From Podocnemis expansa (lineage: Eukaryota; Chordata; Testudines; Podocnemididae): a DNA stretch of 64,000 bases. The notes below the pieces were generated by a model. It saw nothing but the letters and a program-made list of their open reading frames with translations, had not been told where the DNA came from and ran no database searches. The stretch is taken from NCBI GenBank assembly GCA_007922195.1, contig ML682005.1:32411881-32475880 (forward strand), in the 5' to 3' direction. The translations under genes and the position numbers were made by a program. This document shows positions 38,401-51,700 of this stretch, in pieces (the first letter of the stretch is position 1; each line of letters opens with the position of its first letter).

Positions 38401-41400
38401 GGCGGAGGATAGAAGTGCCATGGGGGATAAGACCACGGGAAAGCAGCTGAGGGATTTTGTAGTAATGGCTGCTGTGCCTGCTGTGGAACTGCTGTTTCTG
38501 TTGGCCTGGGGCTCGAGGATGCAGATGAGGACAATTGGCATGAGGAGCACGGAGTTGAAGGTGAATTGGACTGTGAAGAGTATGACTGGAATAGAGGAGA
38601 CCGTGGTGCAGAGTGAATGCTAATGTCATCCCTGAGATCAGTGTGCTTTGTTTTACTAGCACGTTTTCTGTGAGGCTGGGGCTCAGAAGACATTTGTATA
38701 GTGCTGTCATTTGGCGCATCTGGCTGTGAAAGAGTTAACTGCCCCAAAGCGCTGAAAGAAGCCGGTGCTGGGGGAAGAAACTGCGGGACCGATAGAGGCG
38801 TCGCCCCCAGCTCCGCGTACGGCATGGGCATGGTGCCAGGTACCGGTGTTGCTGGTGTAAGTGGCACCGCCACTTGTGGAGCCGGAACCGCGGGTGTGCG
38901 CTCTACCGGCGCCACTGAGGCAGCCGCAGCTTTTGGAGCCCTGGTGCGGCTTTTCTTGGCAGTTTTTGTTTTAGTGGAGTCTGCGAGGGTTGCCATGCCC
39001 GCAGGAGGACCCTTCTACAGCTCCTTAGATGCCTTGTCAGAGGCTTTGGCTTGTTTAATAGGGAAGGGAGATGAAAATGTAGAGCGCCACTTGTGCGCTC
39101 CCTCAGAAGACTGAGGAGAGGCACCTGGATCTGATGCAGGGCGCAGAGCCCCTTCTAAAACAAGAAGTTTCAATTTGCGCTCTTTCTTTTCTAGTTCTAG
39201 CAGTCAGATTGCAGCAGTGTTGGCACTTTTGTGACAGATGGCTTTCGCCTACGCATTTAATACAGGCTTGATGGCCATCCGACGCTGGCAGGGCTTCCTT
39301 ACAGGAAGTGCAGCATTTAAATCCTGCTGAGTTAGTAAGTTTAGCAGCATGAATTAATGATTGTTCAGTCATGGTAACTTTTTTTTTTTTTTTGGTCGTC
39401 AATTTCAGGTATGGAGAGCTGTGGAGAGAATACAGCTGGAGCCACCGTGGACTCCGTCCGGAGTCAGAGGCGGTATGAGGGAACTGAGGAGTGCGGGGAG
39501 ATCAGAGTGATGATGTCAGCAGGGTGGGAAGCCTCACAGCCAGTCATCATCGCCTCTCTTTCTCCCCGACAACAGAGCCACTGCTAGGTAAAAAAATCTC
39601 TGTTCTGAGGTGGCAAAATCTGCATGATAAAAAATTACTTAAGCTAGTTAAGTCCAATGCTGTGTGCAAATACTTATAAACAGATCTCACAAAACTGGGA
39701 GACTTGACAACATAATGGGAGGTGAAATTCAATGTTGATAAATGCACACACTGGAAAATACAATCCCAACTATACATACAAAATGATGTGGTTTAAATTC
39801 ACTGTTACCAATCAAGAAAGTAGATAGTTTTTTGCAAACATCTGCTTAACATACAGCAGCCAAAAAAGCTAACAAAATGTTAGGAATCATTAGGAAAGGG
39901 TTAGGTAATAGAAACAAAAGATATTATAAAGCAACTACATAAATATATGGTATTCCCACACCTTGATTACTGCATGTAGTTACTGTCATCCTATCTCTAA
40001 AAAGATATTAGAATTGGGAATGGAGAATGGCAATAAAATGATTAGGGGTATGGAACAACTTCCACATGGTGATTAGAATAGATAAAACTGGGAATGTTCA
40101 GCTTGGAAGAGGGATGACTAAGGAGGGAATATGACAGAGGTTTATAAATTCATTGTGGTGGAAAACGTGCACAAGGATGTGTTATGTATGTTTTCATGTA
40201 ATAAAAGAACCAGGGGCTCCTAGTGGAATTAATAAGCAGCAGATTTAAAACAAACAAAAGGAAGTACTTCACACAATGCACAGTTAATTTGTGGAATTGT
40301 TGCCAGAGGATGCAATGATGGTCAAAACTGTAAATAGTTTCAAAGAAAAACAGATAAGCTCATGGAGGACAGGTTCAGGATTGTTGGGGATGCAACCTCA
40401 TGCTTTGGGTGTCTTTAAACCTCTGACTGCCAGATGCTGGGAAATGGATGAAAGAGATGGATCACTTGATAACTGCTCTTATTCTGCTCATTTCCTCTGA
40501 AGCCTCTATCACTAACTGCTTTTGGAAGACAGGATACTGAGCTAGGTGGAACAATGACCTAGTATGGCCATTCTTATGTACACACACCCTTTACATCCAC
40601 ATTCAAGAGCTACTGATATTCAAAAATTTTCGAATTTCACATGTGTCAAGGACTGCAGATCTACAATATGATTCACAATGATATATACTTGAACTAATAT
40701 TCCAACATTGTGGCAAAGTAATGTAATATTAAGACAAATATTACTGTAGATCTAGATATCAGAACAAAAACCAGTAAGTGGTAATTTGTTCATTATAAAC
40801 CAATTCTGCCAGACATGCTAAACAGCTTCTAGAGACTAAAAAATTAGAGAAAAACAGGCTGATATGGGTATTTCAGTTTTAATAAATCATGTGTCATAGT
40901 TTCTCATGAAATCTTACTATTACCACCAAATATATATGACAAATTGCAGGTAGTTGAGAGTAATCCAATGAAAATAATAGGAAGCTGAAGAACTTATGAG
41001 GAAAGAGAAGCTAAATATATAGTGTCAAACTTATGCTAAGTGGTCAATGTTACTCATCTACAGCTGAAGAATGCAAATATCAATGAGGAAAAGGAACTAT
41101 TTAGAGAGTACAACAGAGTATAAATAGGAATAATGAGATGAAATTAGGAAAGAGAAAACATTTTGGTTGATACCATAAAAACTGTCCTATCAGTGAAATC
41201 TATTGCATTGAGGAAAACTCTCCCAATGGAAGAGAGAAAAGTTCAGTGCTTGGCACATTTCAAACTAGATTGCAAAATGCACTAATCTGACACTGGCAAA
41301 GGATTGACCAAATGGCCAAACAGGTTTTCTTAATCCATTATTTCTATGATTGTTAGTGATAAAAAGCACTCTATTACTGTCATTTACAGAAGGAAAAGCA

Positions 41401-42671
41401 AGGTCACCATCCTTAAATACTCTATGGCACACTTGGAAGAGGAGGAATCATTTGGAAATAATTAAATACTTTGGATGCATTTAAATTTGCATAATTATAT
41501 TCTAAATATGTAAAATCTTCCCCACAGTTTAAATCAGATATTGTATTTACTTCCTACTCCAAACTATTATACAGTGTTGTAGTGTGGTGTTAACTGTCAT
41601 CTTCAAAGAAAGCTGTGTAACAGTGATGGGAAAGGTGATTTCTACATGCAGTTTATTAATCAGTTTGTTTGAAGTATTCTGGATTCTTTACCAAGACTAG
41701 TTCTCGGAATAGGTTGGCCTAATTTTTTATTAGAAGGCAACATTACAAAAGAAACGTGATCTCTGTCATATAACCCAAACACCAATAGCATTATATTAAC
41801 TAACTGCAAATATAAATATATACCTGAATTAGTAATTCAGTAAGCTTGACTACTGATGTCAGACTTCCTTTAGCTTCATCTAGAAGAAAAGTAATTGTTG
41901 TGTTGGGACAAATATTTTGTTTATCCTGGAGCTGTCTTTTTCCCTCTTCCGCCAAGAGAATGGAAAGGAATTGCAGGCTGGCGATATATAAGCTGGGGCA
42001 CATGGTAGACAGATGAACACAGTCACAAACTGTATCTAAAAGGTCAAACAAACAAATAACTGATTGTTTTTAATTCAGCATCAAGACATGATTAAACATT
42101 TCAGATCTGGAACACAGTGATCGAAGGCATGTGCCTGAGTCATAGAATTACACTGGTGCTTGCAAACGGCATTCAATGAGCCCTAAGTATTTGTTCTTAA
42201 GTTTAGAAATATAGTTTTGTATTGCAAACCTTAGATTTATGTGTGAATGATTAAGCATTCCATGTTACATTTGACAAAACACAAGAGAGCACTGAAACTG
42301 TTTAATCAACCTTTACTTGCTGCATAAAGTCATTTGCTTGCATTTTTTATCATTCCCTCATTTTAGACCAATGCTTGCATTATATGATATAGCAACAACC
42401 AGAAGCTTTTCATTAGAAGCTGATTGGCAAAGTGCAGTTACATCCTGGCTCAACAAATTATTTAGCAGATGCTGAACTGTAAGCAGAGATTTCAGTGGGA
42501 CTACCCAGGTGCCTAATTGTAGGCGCATGTTGCATTATCTTGTTCAAGCAGAATCATAACTGAATTATTTGTGTAATAGTTTAAACTACTATACAATAAC
42601 CAGTGACTACAAAATGACTCAGGTGCAGAAGAGTTTAGTGACTCTTAAAATGTACTCTTCAGGCTTATATG

Positions 42672-42715
<44 letters not shown>

Positions 42716-45700
42716 AAGGTTTAGATAAATTGCAAAGCAAAAAGAAAAATCAGCATGCCCGTCACTAATTTCAGCATCTAATTAAAGCTGACTTACTTTA
42801 TCCCAAAGTTTAGAACCACAAATGGTTATAAATTCCATATAGATAAAATCTGGGAAGCTGTGTAACAGTTTAGAAATGACTTTACTAAAAAAAAGTTTTA
42901 CATAACAAAAAGTTATAAAAACAAAGAACAGTAAAAAATACACTATATTTCTTCTCAGTAAAAAGCAGACACATTTTGTTTATTCTTATAGGTATGTCCT
43001 TTAAAAGTGTCTGTCATCATCTAAATCAGAAGTCATCTTCATTATTAGCTGAAAGGCCTAAAGCCATCTAAGAATAGGCATTACCAATTATTGCAGCCCA
43101 ATGTTTTCCAAGAGCTGCTGTCACAGATGGAAGAGCCATTTGGTGACTTTTCCTTAACAGTGTAGCCAGAAGGCTAAACAAGTCTGTCCATGTTTGGCGA
43201 AGTGCAGATGTTAACTCAGTATCTGCAAACAGAACATAGGAAGATCAACTAATAATTCACACATACAAACCTGGAAATGTAAGCCTGACCACAGAAAACT
43301 TATTTTTAAAATAAAAAGTGATAGCATTATAAAATGTAACATACATGACAATTCCAGCTCTCACCACAAATAATTCAGTCCAAAACCAATTTCAATTGAA
43401 TTCTTGCCTCTATTTCATTATATGGTGGTGAAAACTTAAATAGCTTGCAGTTATAAACTTCTAAATATTACCACATAGCAAATGAACCATGCAACTCTAC
43501 AGTTACTATCCAGTGTTAGGAAAGCTGGTATTGACTTGCTGGGTAAGACTTACAAGCATCTACGTACACATGAATCTATATATTACCCAAGTTATCCACA
43601 GAGCGAATGGAGAGGATCATTAAAGCATTTCCCCAAAAAGGTTTCATTTGCTCATCCTGGATCACAAGCTGAGTGTCTACCAAGAAGCAGGACTGTAGAA
43701 GCTTAGACACTGAAGACACGTACTGAAGTAGGAATAAAGCCTGTTAAAACAGTAAAAAGGACATAGCTAGATCCTAGCACCTGCAACCTGACTTGATAGC
43801 ATATTAAGACCTATTTCAGGCAATACCATACAATGCACTTATTTGGAACCAATATATTAATGTTTATAGGGTTGGCATAATTTGATTTTTATTGTTTTTT
43901 TTTTATTTGCCTTTTTTCTGGCAATTCTTAAGATTTTTTTAAATGTATCTCTTTGGGAATTCTTTCTCCAACTATTATAAATTATTAAAAATTATTATTT
44001 TTATTTTTAAGGATGTCAGAGAAAGATTTGGACTTATGGTTAGGGCAGTACTGACAGCAGGGAACTCTCTCTCTGTGGCTGAGGTGCCCAAGACACCAGA
44101 AGAGAAGCACAGGGAAAGCTGTAGTCATTCTGGATCTGCAAAGCATAGACCCCCAGCCAGAAGGACTACCTCTGGGCTGCTGGGTAGACCACCTTAGTGT
44201 CTGGGGCTCCCACAATCCTGGCTGCTCAGTGGACTAGCTTGGCTGTGACATGGCAATTAACAGAGGGCTTCTTGCACTGCTGTGGAGCTGATGACATTGG
44301 ATTCACAGTGGCATAAGGTGCAGAGAAGGCTTGGAGTCCTGTTGAGGCATAGCAAAGACCCTAGCCAAGGCTACAAGGAAGACATGGAGAAACCTATGGC
44401 CTAGACAATATTCCTCAGCTGACTGTGAAACAAACAGAAAAAGAAAGCATGGGGACGCTGATAACATGCATATACCCTTAAAATGACCACTAATACAAGA
44501 TTTTAAAAATGCTAGTGAATTTTCCAAAGGAGCTATGCATTGTCAGTGAATTACATCTTTTATTAGGGGAAAGTCTGAGAACACTCAAAAAGGCTCTCTC
44601 TGAAGTTCCATTGGTAGTTTAAATAAATTAAGTGATAAGACACCCTACCAGCATTTTGTAGAGTTATATACTCATTAAGACTGTAATAGTTCTTTTGAAC
44701 AGAACTTAAATGTTCTGGAAGACTTTGGCTTCAGTTTTTCACAACATACAATGGATAGCCTGATGAAATGTTTGAGAAGTGGATAACGACTTCTCAAAAC
44801 ATAAGAGTTATGGGACTGGAAGGGACTCTAAGAGGTCTTCTAATTAAATCCCCCATACTGCAGGCAAGACTACATAATAACTAGACTATCTCTGACAGGT
44901 GTCCATAGAATCATAGAAACTGGAAGGGATCATGAGAGGTCATCGAGTCCAGTCACCTGTGCTCAGGACAGGACTACTTACCCTCTTAAACAATCCCTGG
45001 CAAATGCTTGTCTAATCTGCTCTTAAAAACTTTCAATGATGGAGACTCCGCAACCTGCCTAGGCAACTTATTCCAGTGGTTAGTCACTCTGACGGTTAAA
45101 AACTTTTTCGTAATGTCCAAATTAAACCTCCCTTGCTGTAATTTAAGCCCACTGTTTCTTGTCCTATCATCAGCAGTTAAGGAGAACAATTTTTCTCCCT
45201 CCCCATCATGACAACATCTTAGGCACTTGAAAACTTATGTTCCCTCTCTGTCTCCTCTTTTCCTGACTAAGCCCAACTCTTTCATTCTTCCCTCATAAGT
45301 GAGGTCTTCAAGACCTTCAACCTGCTCTGAAAAGCTCCACTGACAGATTCCACAACCTATATATGGAATTTATTCCAGTACTTAGCTAGCATGATAGTTG
45401 GGAACTTTTTCCCTAACATCCAACCTAAACCACCCTTGCTGCAACGTAAGACTAGGACAAGAGGCAATGGGCTGCGAAATGAATCAGAACTATTTTTCTC
45501 CCTCCTCCTTGTAATAACTTCTATGTACTTGAAAACTGTTAAATCCCCTCTCAGTCTTCTCTTCTTCGGACTAAACAAACTCAGTTTTTTTCAATCTTCA
45601 CTCATAGATCATGTTTTCTAGATCTTTAATTATCATTGTTACCCTTCTCTGAACTTCCTTCAATTTGCATTCCTGAAATATGGTGACCAGAACTGGTTAT

Positions 45701-48700
45701 AGTACCCTAGCAATTTGCTGATATTCTTCCTTTTATTTAAAAATTTCACATCTTTTTCACGGAAAAGTGGACACAACACCAAATTATTTTATCTGGCTCT
45801 ACTGTACTTTAAGTTAACTGGTACTTTTAAAATATAATGTTTATGTCATAATGGCTATTTATTGTGATTTCATTCCTGCCATAATAGCAATGGCTGTATC
45901 ATCACTAATAGCATATATTAGGGCATTACACATTATAAGTTTCTAGTCTGTGTATACATATCCACACTAAGTAAAAAGTTAACATATAGAAATAGTTTGC
46001 ATTTGGAAAGTAAAGTTAGTGCCTGAGGTTTTTTAAAATCAAGTTTTAAAGAAAATGTTTTTTCTTCATAGTCTGGATTGTTTAACAATGTGGTGTTTTA
46101 CAGTTTGACAGCTTCATGTGCAACTTTTTAACAAAAGAATGACTAGTCAATTACGAGTAATGCACAGTATACTTTCCTCTCAAGTTAACATCTGACTGGA
46201 CAGGTGATATCAATGTAATTAAGGATATGACTGGACAGGTTATGCAGATTATAATACCATGGATGCAGGATTTTGGATATATACCATGTAAATAAACTGA
46301 CATAGCAGTATAAGTTTAATCAGCTTCAGGATAAATTCAGAAATGCATTATATAGTCACACACAACTAACCTGAACTTTTGTATGTTCAATGTGACATGG
46401 ATGAGACTGAGGAGCTTTCAATTCCAAGATACATCTTTCAATCAACCTAGCATTTACAAGGCTAATGGAAAATATAAGATAAACAGTGCATTAGAGCAAT
46501 ATGTTTCAACTTCCATGCAAAACAAAAGATAAACCATGTTAATATGCTATTAAAAATAAGGGTACATATCATTAACTTGAGTAAATTATTATTACAGGGA
46601 TGCGATAGTTATCACCAAATGGTCATACAAGTACAAACTCTAGTGTACATGCAGTTATACCAGTATAAAAGGCGCTTTAAAAAAACAAAACAAAACCAAA
46701 AACGGAATAGTTTTACCAGTAATATCCCACTATGGATGCTGTTATATGAGTACAGAGGTCCTTGATTCTAGAATAGCTTATTTCCCTTCCTGTACAGGAA
46801 TAAACTGTACAAATACAATCATCAGTATATTGGTGTAACTGCATCCACACTAATAGTGCATTTACTACTTTAATTACACTAATATGTAATGTGTAGACAA
46901 GCCGCTAGTAAAAACCTAAGAATTTCTAAAAGAGTGTTCTGTACTAAGAAATGACTTATACAAAGCTTCCTCATTGTTTAAAAACACTGTCAAATACTTC
47001 CTTCATGTCACCAAAGTAGTTCTGAAGACTAGTGTACTTGGAGTCCTTCATAGGTAACTAAATGGTTTTTAGTAACATACTGTAAGTACCTTTGTTCTAA
47101 AAATACATTAACTTTAACCCAAGTATCACTTTAATGTTATTTAGTATTATATTAACAGTTTTTGCATTTAACTGCTCTGAGTTCTTGAAACAAGGAACAA
47201 AAATAATGAGGGTCTCTAACCTAAGCTGCCTCATAGCTGCCAAACACCATGTGGAGATATTGTACAGAGTACAGGAAAGGTCCCATGCTGTAAAATTCTG
47301 CTTTCCCTTCTAAACAAAAATTTCTCATTCATATATACACTGTGTGCAATTAAGAAACAAACAAAACAAACAAACAAATACAATCACTACTCGGAATATC
47401 TGATTAGATTACATATTGAACTCTCCAAAAATGTAGGATAAATAAATGTCCATTTCCATTTGGACGAAGTTTAACAATTACCATAGGGAAAAAGGAGATT
47501 CAAGCACTGACATAAACCAGTACCAGGAAGACCTCCAAAAACAATGAGAACAATCCATCTGGGAAGACCTATTCTCTGAGCAAAAAATAAACACAGGTGT
47601 TTACTTGCTTCATTTAAAAAAAGTGTTTGTGAAAATTTCAGAGTACCTGAGGGCCAATCAATACTTGTCTCAAAGTTGTGGTTAGAAGCATGGATCTTGC
47701 TCATTCTAGTTTAGTTCTCCTCTATTGCTACACCTGTTTGTAGCTCAGCAGTTATTGATCTCTTACCTACTGAGAGCTGTCAGTAAGTGTGCTTGTTGAA
47801 GAGCAATACTGGTGTCCTTTGGAACAACCACTAGCAGGTTGCCCAGCAGACTGCATACAGCTGACAGGAGAGGAGGTGTGACTAGAGCACATGGATTAGG
47901 CAGAACAGCAGATGGGGGAGACCCACGTGGACTTGGAGATGCTGTTGTGGTTGTATCACTCTGACCTAGAACGCAATGACCGAAACAAAAACATACATCA
48001 AAAATCCATATAAGGCAGAACGATTACATTATACAAAGAATTTACCAATTCATTTCATACGCAATATATCAACATTCCCTATAGATTTTAAAAAGTAAAC
48101 CAACGGCTTCTTGTAACAAAAACACAAAGTTTCTTATAGTCACATCTCAAAGTGCAAGAAGTCTATCATGGGATGCAGCTTGGCAAACTGTGGAGTAAAA
48201 GACCTGAATGAATAATCAGAAAAAAGAAACAGAAAAGTTTAAAATAATGACCAAAATATTTCTTACACAGTGTTGCCCTTAACTGTTGTTTTTATTTAAT
48301 CATATGTGATGATAAAAATATGCTCACAAATTATTATAAATTAAGTAGGACAGTGGCCAGATTTGTTTTTCATTGTAATAGATAAAAATCACTTTAAAAA
48401 ACAGCATTAAAATAATCACTCTTCTACAGAGGACTGGAGTAATTTTGGTTTTAGACGGATTACAAATTGAGAGATGGACAACAAAATTCATAATAGAAGA
48501 TCTTTGTGCAAGACATTTACTTCTCTACTGAAACTTAGTATTCTGTAAGGTTGATGAAGTGACAGCAATGAAAACCAATGTCCATCAAACAAGGCATCTG
48601 TAAAAAGATTAGAGCACGCTTCCTTACATAGCCATGCCAGGAAAGCTCAGACTTGGTGTGCATGTAATACGGCTTTGTGTTCACCACCCCAAGTCACCAA

Positions 48701-51700
48701 TTAGTGTGACTGTGTGTGCAGTCTGGAGAAATTAGTGTGACCACCATCAAAGGTATCAAATGTAGTGACTGTGCAATATGGACATCTGTCCATCAGAAAA
48801 CAATAGACAATGAGTTTATTTCAGATCAGCTACAAAAAAGCTATGATATGCATCTTGGTCATTAGCACCTTGTTAGTACATAGAACCTTTTATTGCTACA
48901 CTAACTGCAACCCCTCAAAAATGACGGGGGGGAGGGGGAATGGTTTCTTCCCTGAGTGAGCACCATATACAATTGTCTGAAGAGTCAGCATGAAATACTG
49001 GAAACAATTGAAAGTTGTGGAGGGGGGCAGAGAAGGGGAGGGTCGGCACAGAAGGTGGGGTGCAACCACTTGTCAGTACCATATGCATTGGAGGAATAAG
49101 TGAAGATGGGGGAAGGGGGCATGGCAGAAATGAAGGTGAGCGGTGCAGGGTGTCGGCATGGGGGGGAAGGATGAAGGCATGGGATGTGGAGGCAGGGATG
49201 AGGAACAATGGAGCACGGACAGGAGATGGTGGCAATGAAAGGGAGGGCTGGAACCAGGATGTGCCAGGGTGGTGAAGAGGGGTATGGGCAGGACTTGAGG
49301 GCAGAGAAGGGGTGGGTGGGTGTACCATGTGACAGGTCATTGTGATGTCAGAGGTGACTCAATCAATTGCTCTTTGCTCCCTCCTTGGAAGCAACTGGTT
49401 GAGTCACCTCTGACACCACAATGGCCTGTCATATGCAGGGGTTAAAGTACAATTTGGTGAGGCCCAGAACCCTCTTAAAATTCCATGCCCCCTTCATGCA
49501 TGTCTGGGCTACCTTCACGCACCCCAGCTACTGCCCTCTCCCAAATGCCTGACCCAAATCCAGCTACTGCTCCCCAAACGCTGACCCCTCATCCCAGCTA
49601 CTGCCCCCAGCAGCCCCCTTTCCTTATGTCCTCCTCCGCCCTGTCTCCATTCTCTAAGTTTCCCGGCCTCAAGTCCCTTTTCCAGCACTCCTAACCCCTC
49701 ACCTCCTCCATCTTCACCCCACCCCTCTTCAGCCCCCCAATCCCCCTACACACCTTCAGCCCACATTACTGACCCCCTCTTCCTACATCCCCCCTCCCCC
49801 CCCCACGCTGAGCCTCCTGACTTCCCAGGGCCCTGTGCCACCCTCGCTCACCTCCAGCAGCCCTCCAGTGGCATGGGGACTCCTGAGGGCTGGGGTGGGA
49901 GCAGGAGAAAATCACCCCCTACTCCCCTCCAGGCTGTGCTCTGAGGCTTCTACCTCAGAGTACAGCCTGCACATGCTCAGAGAGGTTGGCCCGCACCTCA
50001 CAGCAAGGCCCGCACGTCCCCCGTCCACATTCTCCTAGCACTGCCTACCCTGTCCGAATGGCTGGCTCCATTTTCTATTTTTAGGGGCCCCGGACGGCTA
50101 TAGACTATTTTTAGGTGGGCAGCTTTGGTTGGGGGGGGGGGGCGGGACTAAAAACAGAAAACAGAGCCAGAACACTGTGTTTTGGCGCCTGCTATTTTAA
50201 ATGGTGGGCCTGGAACGCAGCGTTTTGGCTCCATTTTATATTTTTAGGGGTCCTGGAACAATGACCGCCCAAAAATAGCGGTCCCTGGAATGCCGTTCCA
50301 GGGCGTTCTAGTGTACTTCAACCCTTGGTCACTTGGTACACTTCACATCACGCATGCATGCACATAGCAGATTAGTAAAGTAGATTACTAGTTCAAACGT
50401 GGGTCAGGTAACTAAACTAGCCAATTTCCAAAAAAGATATTTTTTAAAATTAGTTATGACCTTAAGAAATAGCTGTTATATTTAAAGTCTGTCTGTAATT
50501 CTCCCTTCGCACAAGAACAATAGTTTTCTTACTGTCAGATCAAAAATTAACAGAAAACTGTGTAGTATTGCTAATCTCCCCATACTCTATGGACAAACAT
50601 TTTTGATTGGTTTGGATACATTCAAAAATTAAACTCAAATCTGGTTTACCTTGAGCCATAAGACGATCAACTGGTGCTTCAGGGACAAAAAAAGCTGATC
50701 CTAGTGGGATAGGTGCCTGCAGCTCTTCAACACTCCCCAGTGATGGTGATATGGAAAGGATCTAGGAAGCCACAAAAGAAATTGATTCACTCTTTGTTAG
50801 TATTATGGTGCTTATTGTTAGCCCAAGGACAGTTAATTTTTCAAGAGCAAAGTGTTGGGGGTAAGATGCAGTGTGTGTTTTAATACTCAGTGTTCAGAAA
50901 CTGGTTCCTGGAATTATATTAAAAAAATGGCCTCATCTGAAACTCTGCAGTACCACTGATATGCGCCTCATGGTCACAAAATTTCATTAGTGAACCTCAG
51001 CCTTTCCCACAACTGTTTTCAACTATGCAAAATGGAAGACAACTGGCCACAACACAACTTATTTTTTGCAACACTTTTTGATTTCATCTGTAGTGAATAT
51101 AGTTAAATACTCCAATTAATGTGGACAACCAGAAATATCAGTAAGCAAATTGTTCTTTCCTTAGCAGATACTGTCCACTTACAGTAAAACAACAAGGAGT
51201 CCTGTGGCACTTAAAACACTAATGAATATATTTATTGGATGAGCTTTTGTGAGAGAAAATCCCACTTAGACGCTTTGAAGGTGGGGGAACTTAAGTTTCT
51301 GAGCACGTGTTTATTGATTTTGGGAGATGCCGACACCGTAACAAGCTCTAAGCTCCTTCCCTTCATACAGTGAGGATTTGCAGTCTGGGAACAATCATGG
51401 CAGAAACTTCCCCTTTGAGGCTCTTGAAAGGGTCTCCTCCTAGTTGGGATTCACTTCTCCCTTAGCTGCCTTGGGGGTAAGAGACAAGGACAGACAGACA
51501 TGGAGTCCACTAAGAGAAACGGGCAATGAGAAAGCATTGCTTGCAGCTGTCCTCAAACCAACCTCAAGTTATGAAGCTAATGAACAGGGCAGGAAGCATT
51601 GAATTATTACTGTTTGTGTCATCAAAAGTAGACACCCTGACACAAAGGGGTTTTGGCTAATCCCTGCAGACCCATGGACACGTCTGATCTGTCTTGGTAG

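Larger units (their letters stand above)
34560..39590 (-). mobile_element. DIRS-type retrotransposon, near complete but dead
   Basis: Minus-strand order: zinc-knuckle gag start, gag, reverse transcriptase, RNase H, then tyrosine recombinase overlapping the RNase H frame. This order and the overlap are typical of DIRS elements, which use a tyrosine recombinase instead of an integrase. The frame is broken in gag, and the RT active-site aspartate is lost. The recombinase is frameshifted and truncated before its final catalytic residues. The 5' end abuts a CR1 copy near 39600. Paired terminal repeats of the type seen at 52087 and 56940 are not evident. It fills the 9.4-kb RTTN intron. Confidence 0.9.
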
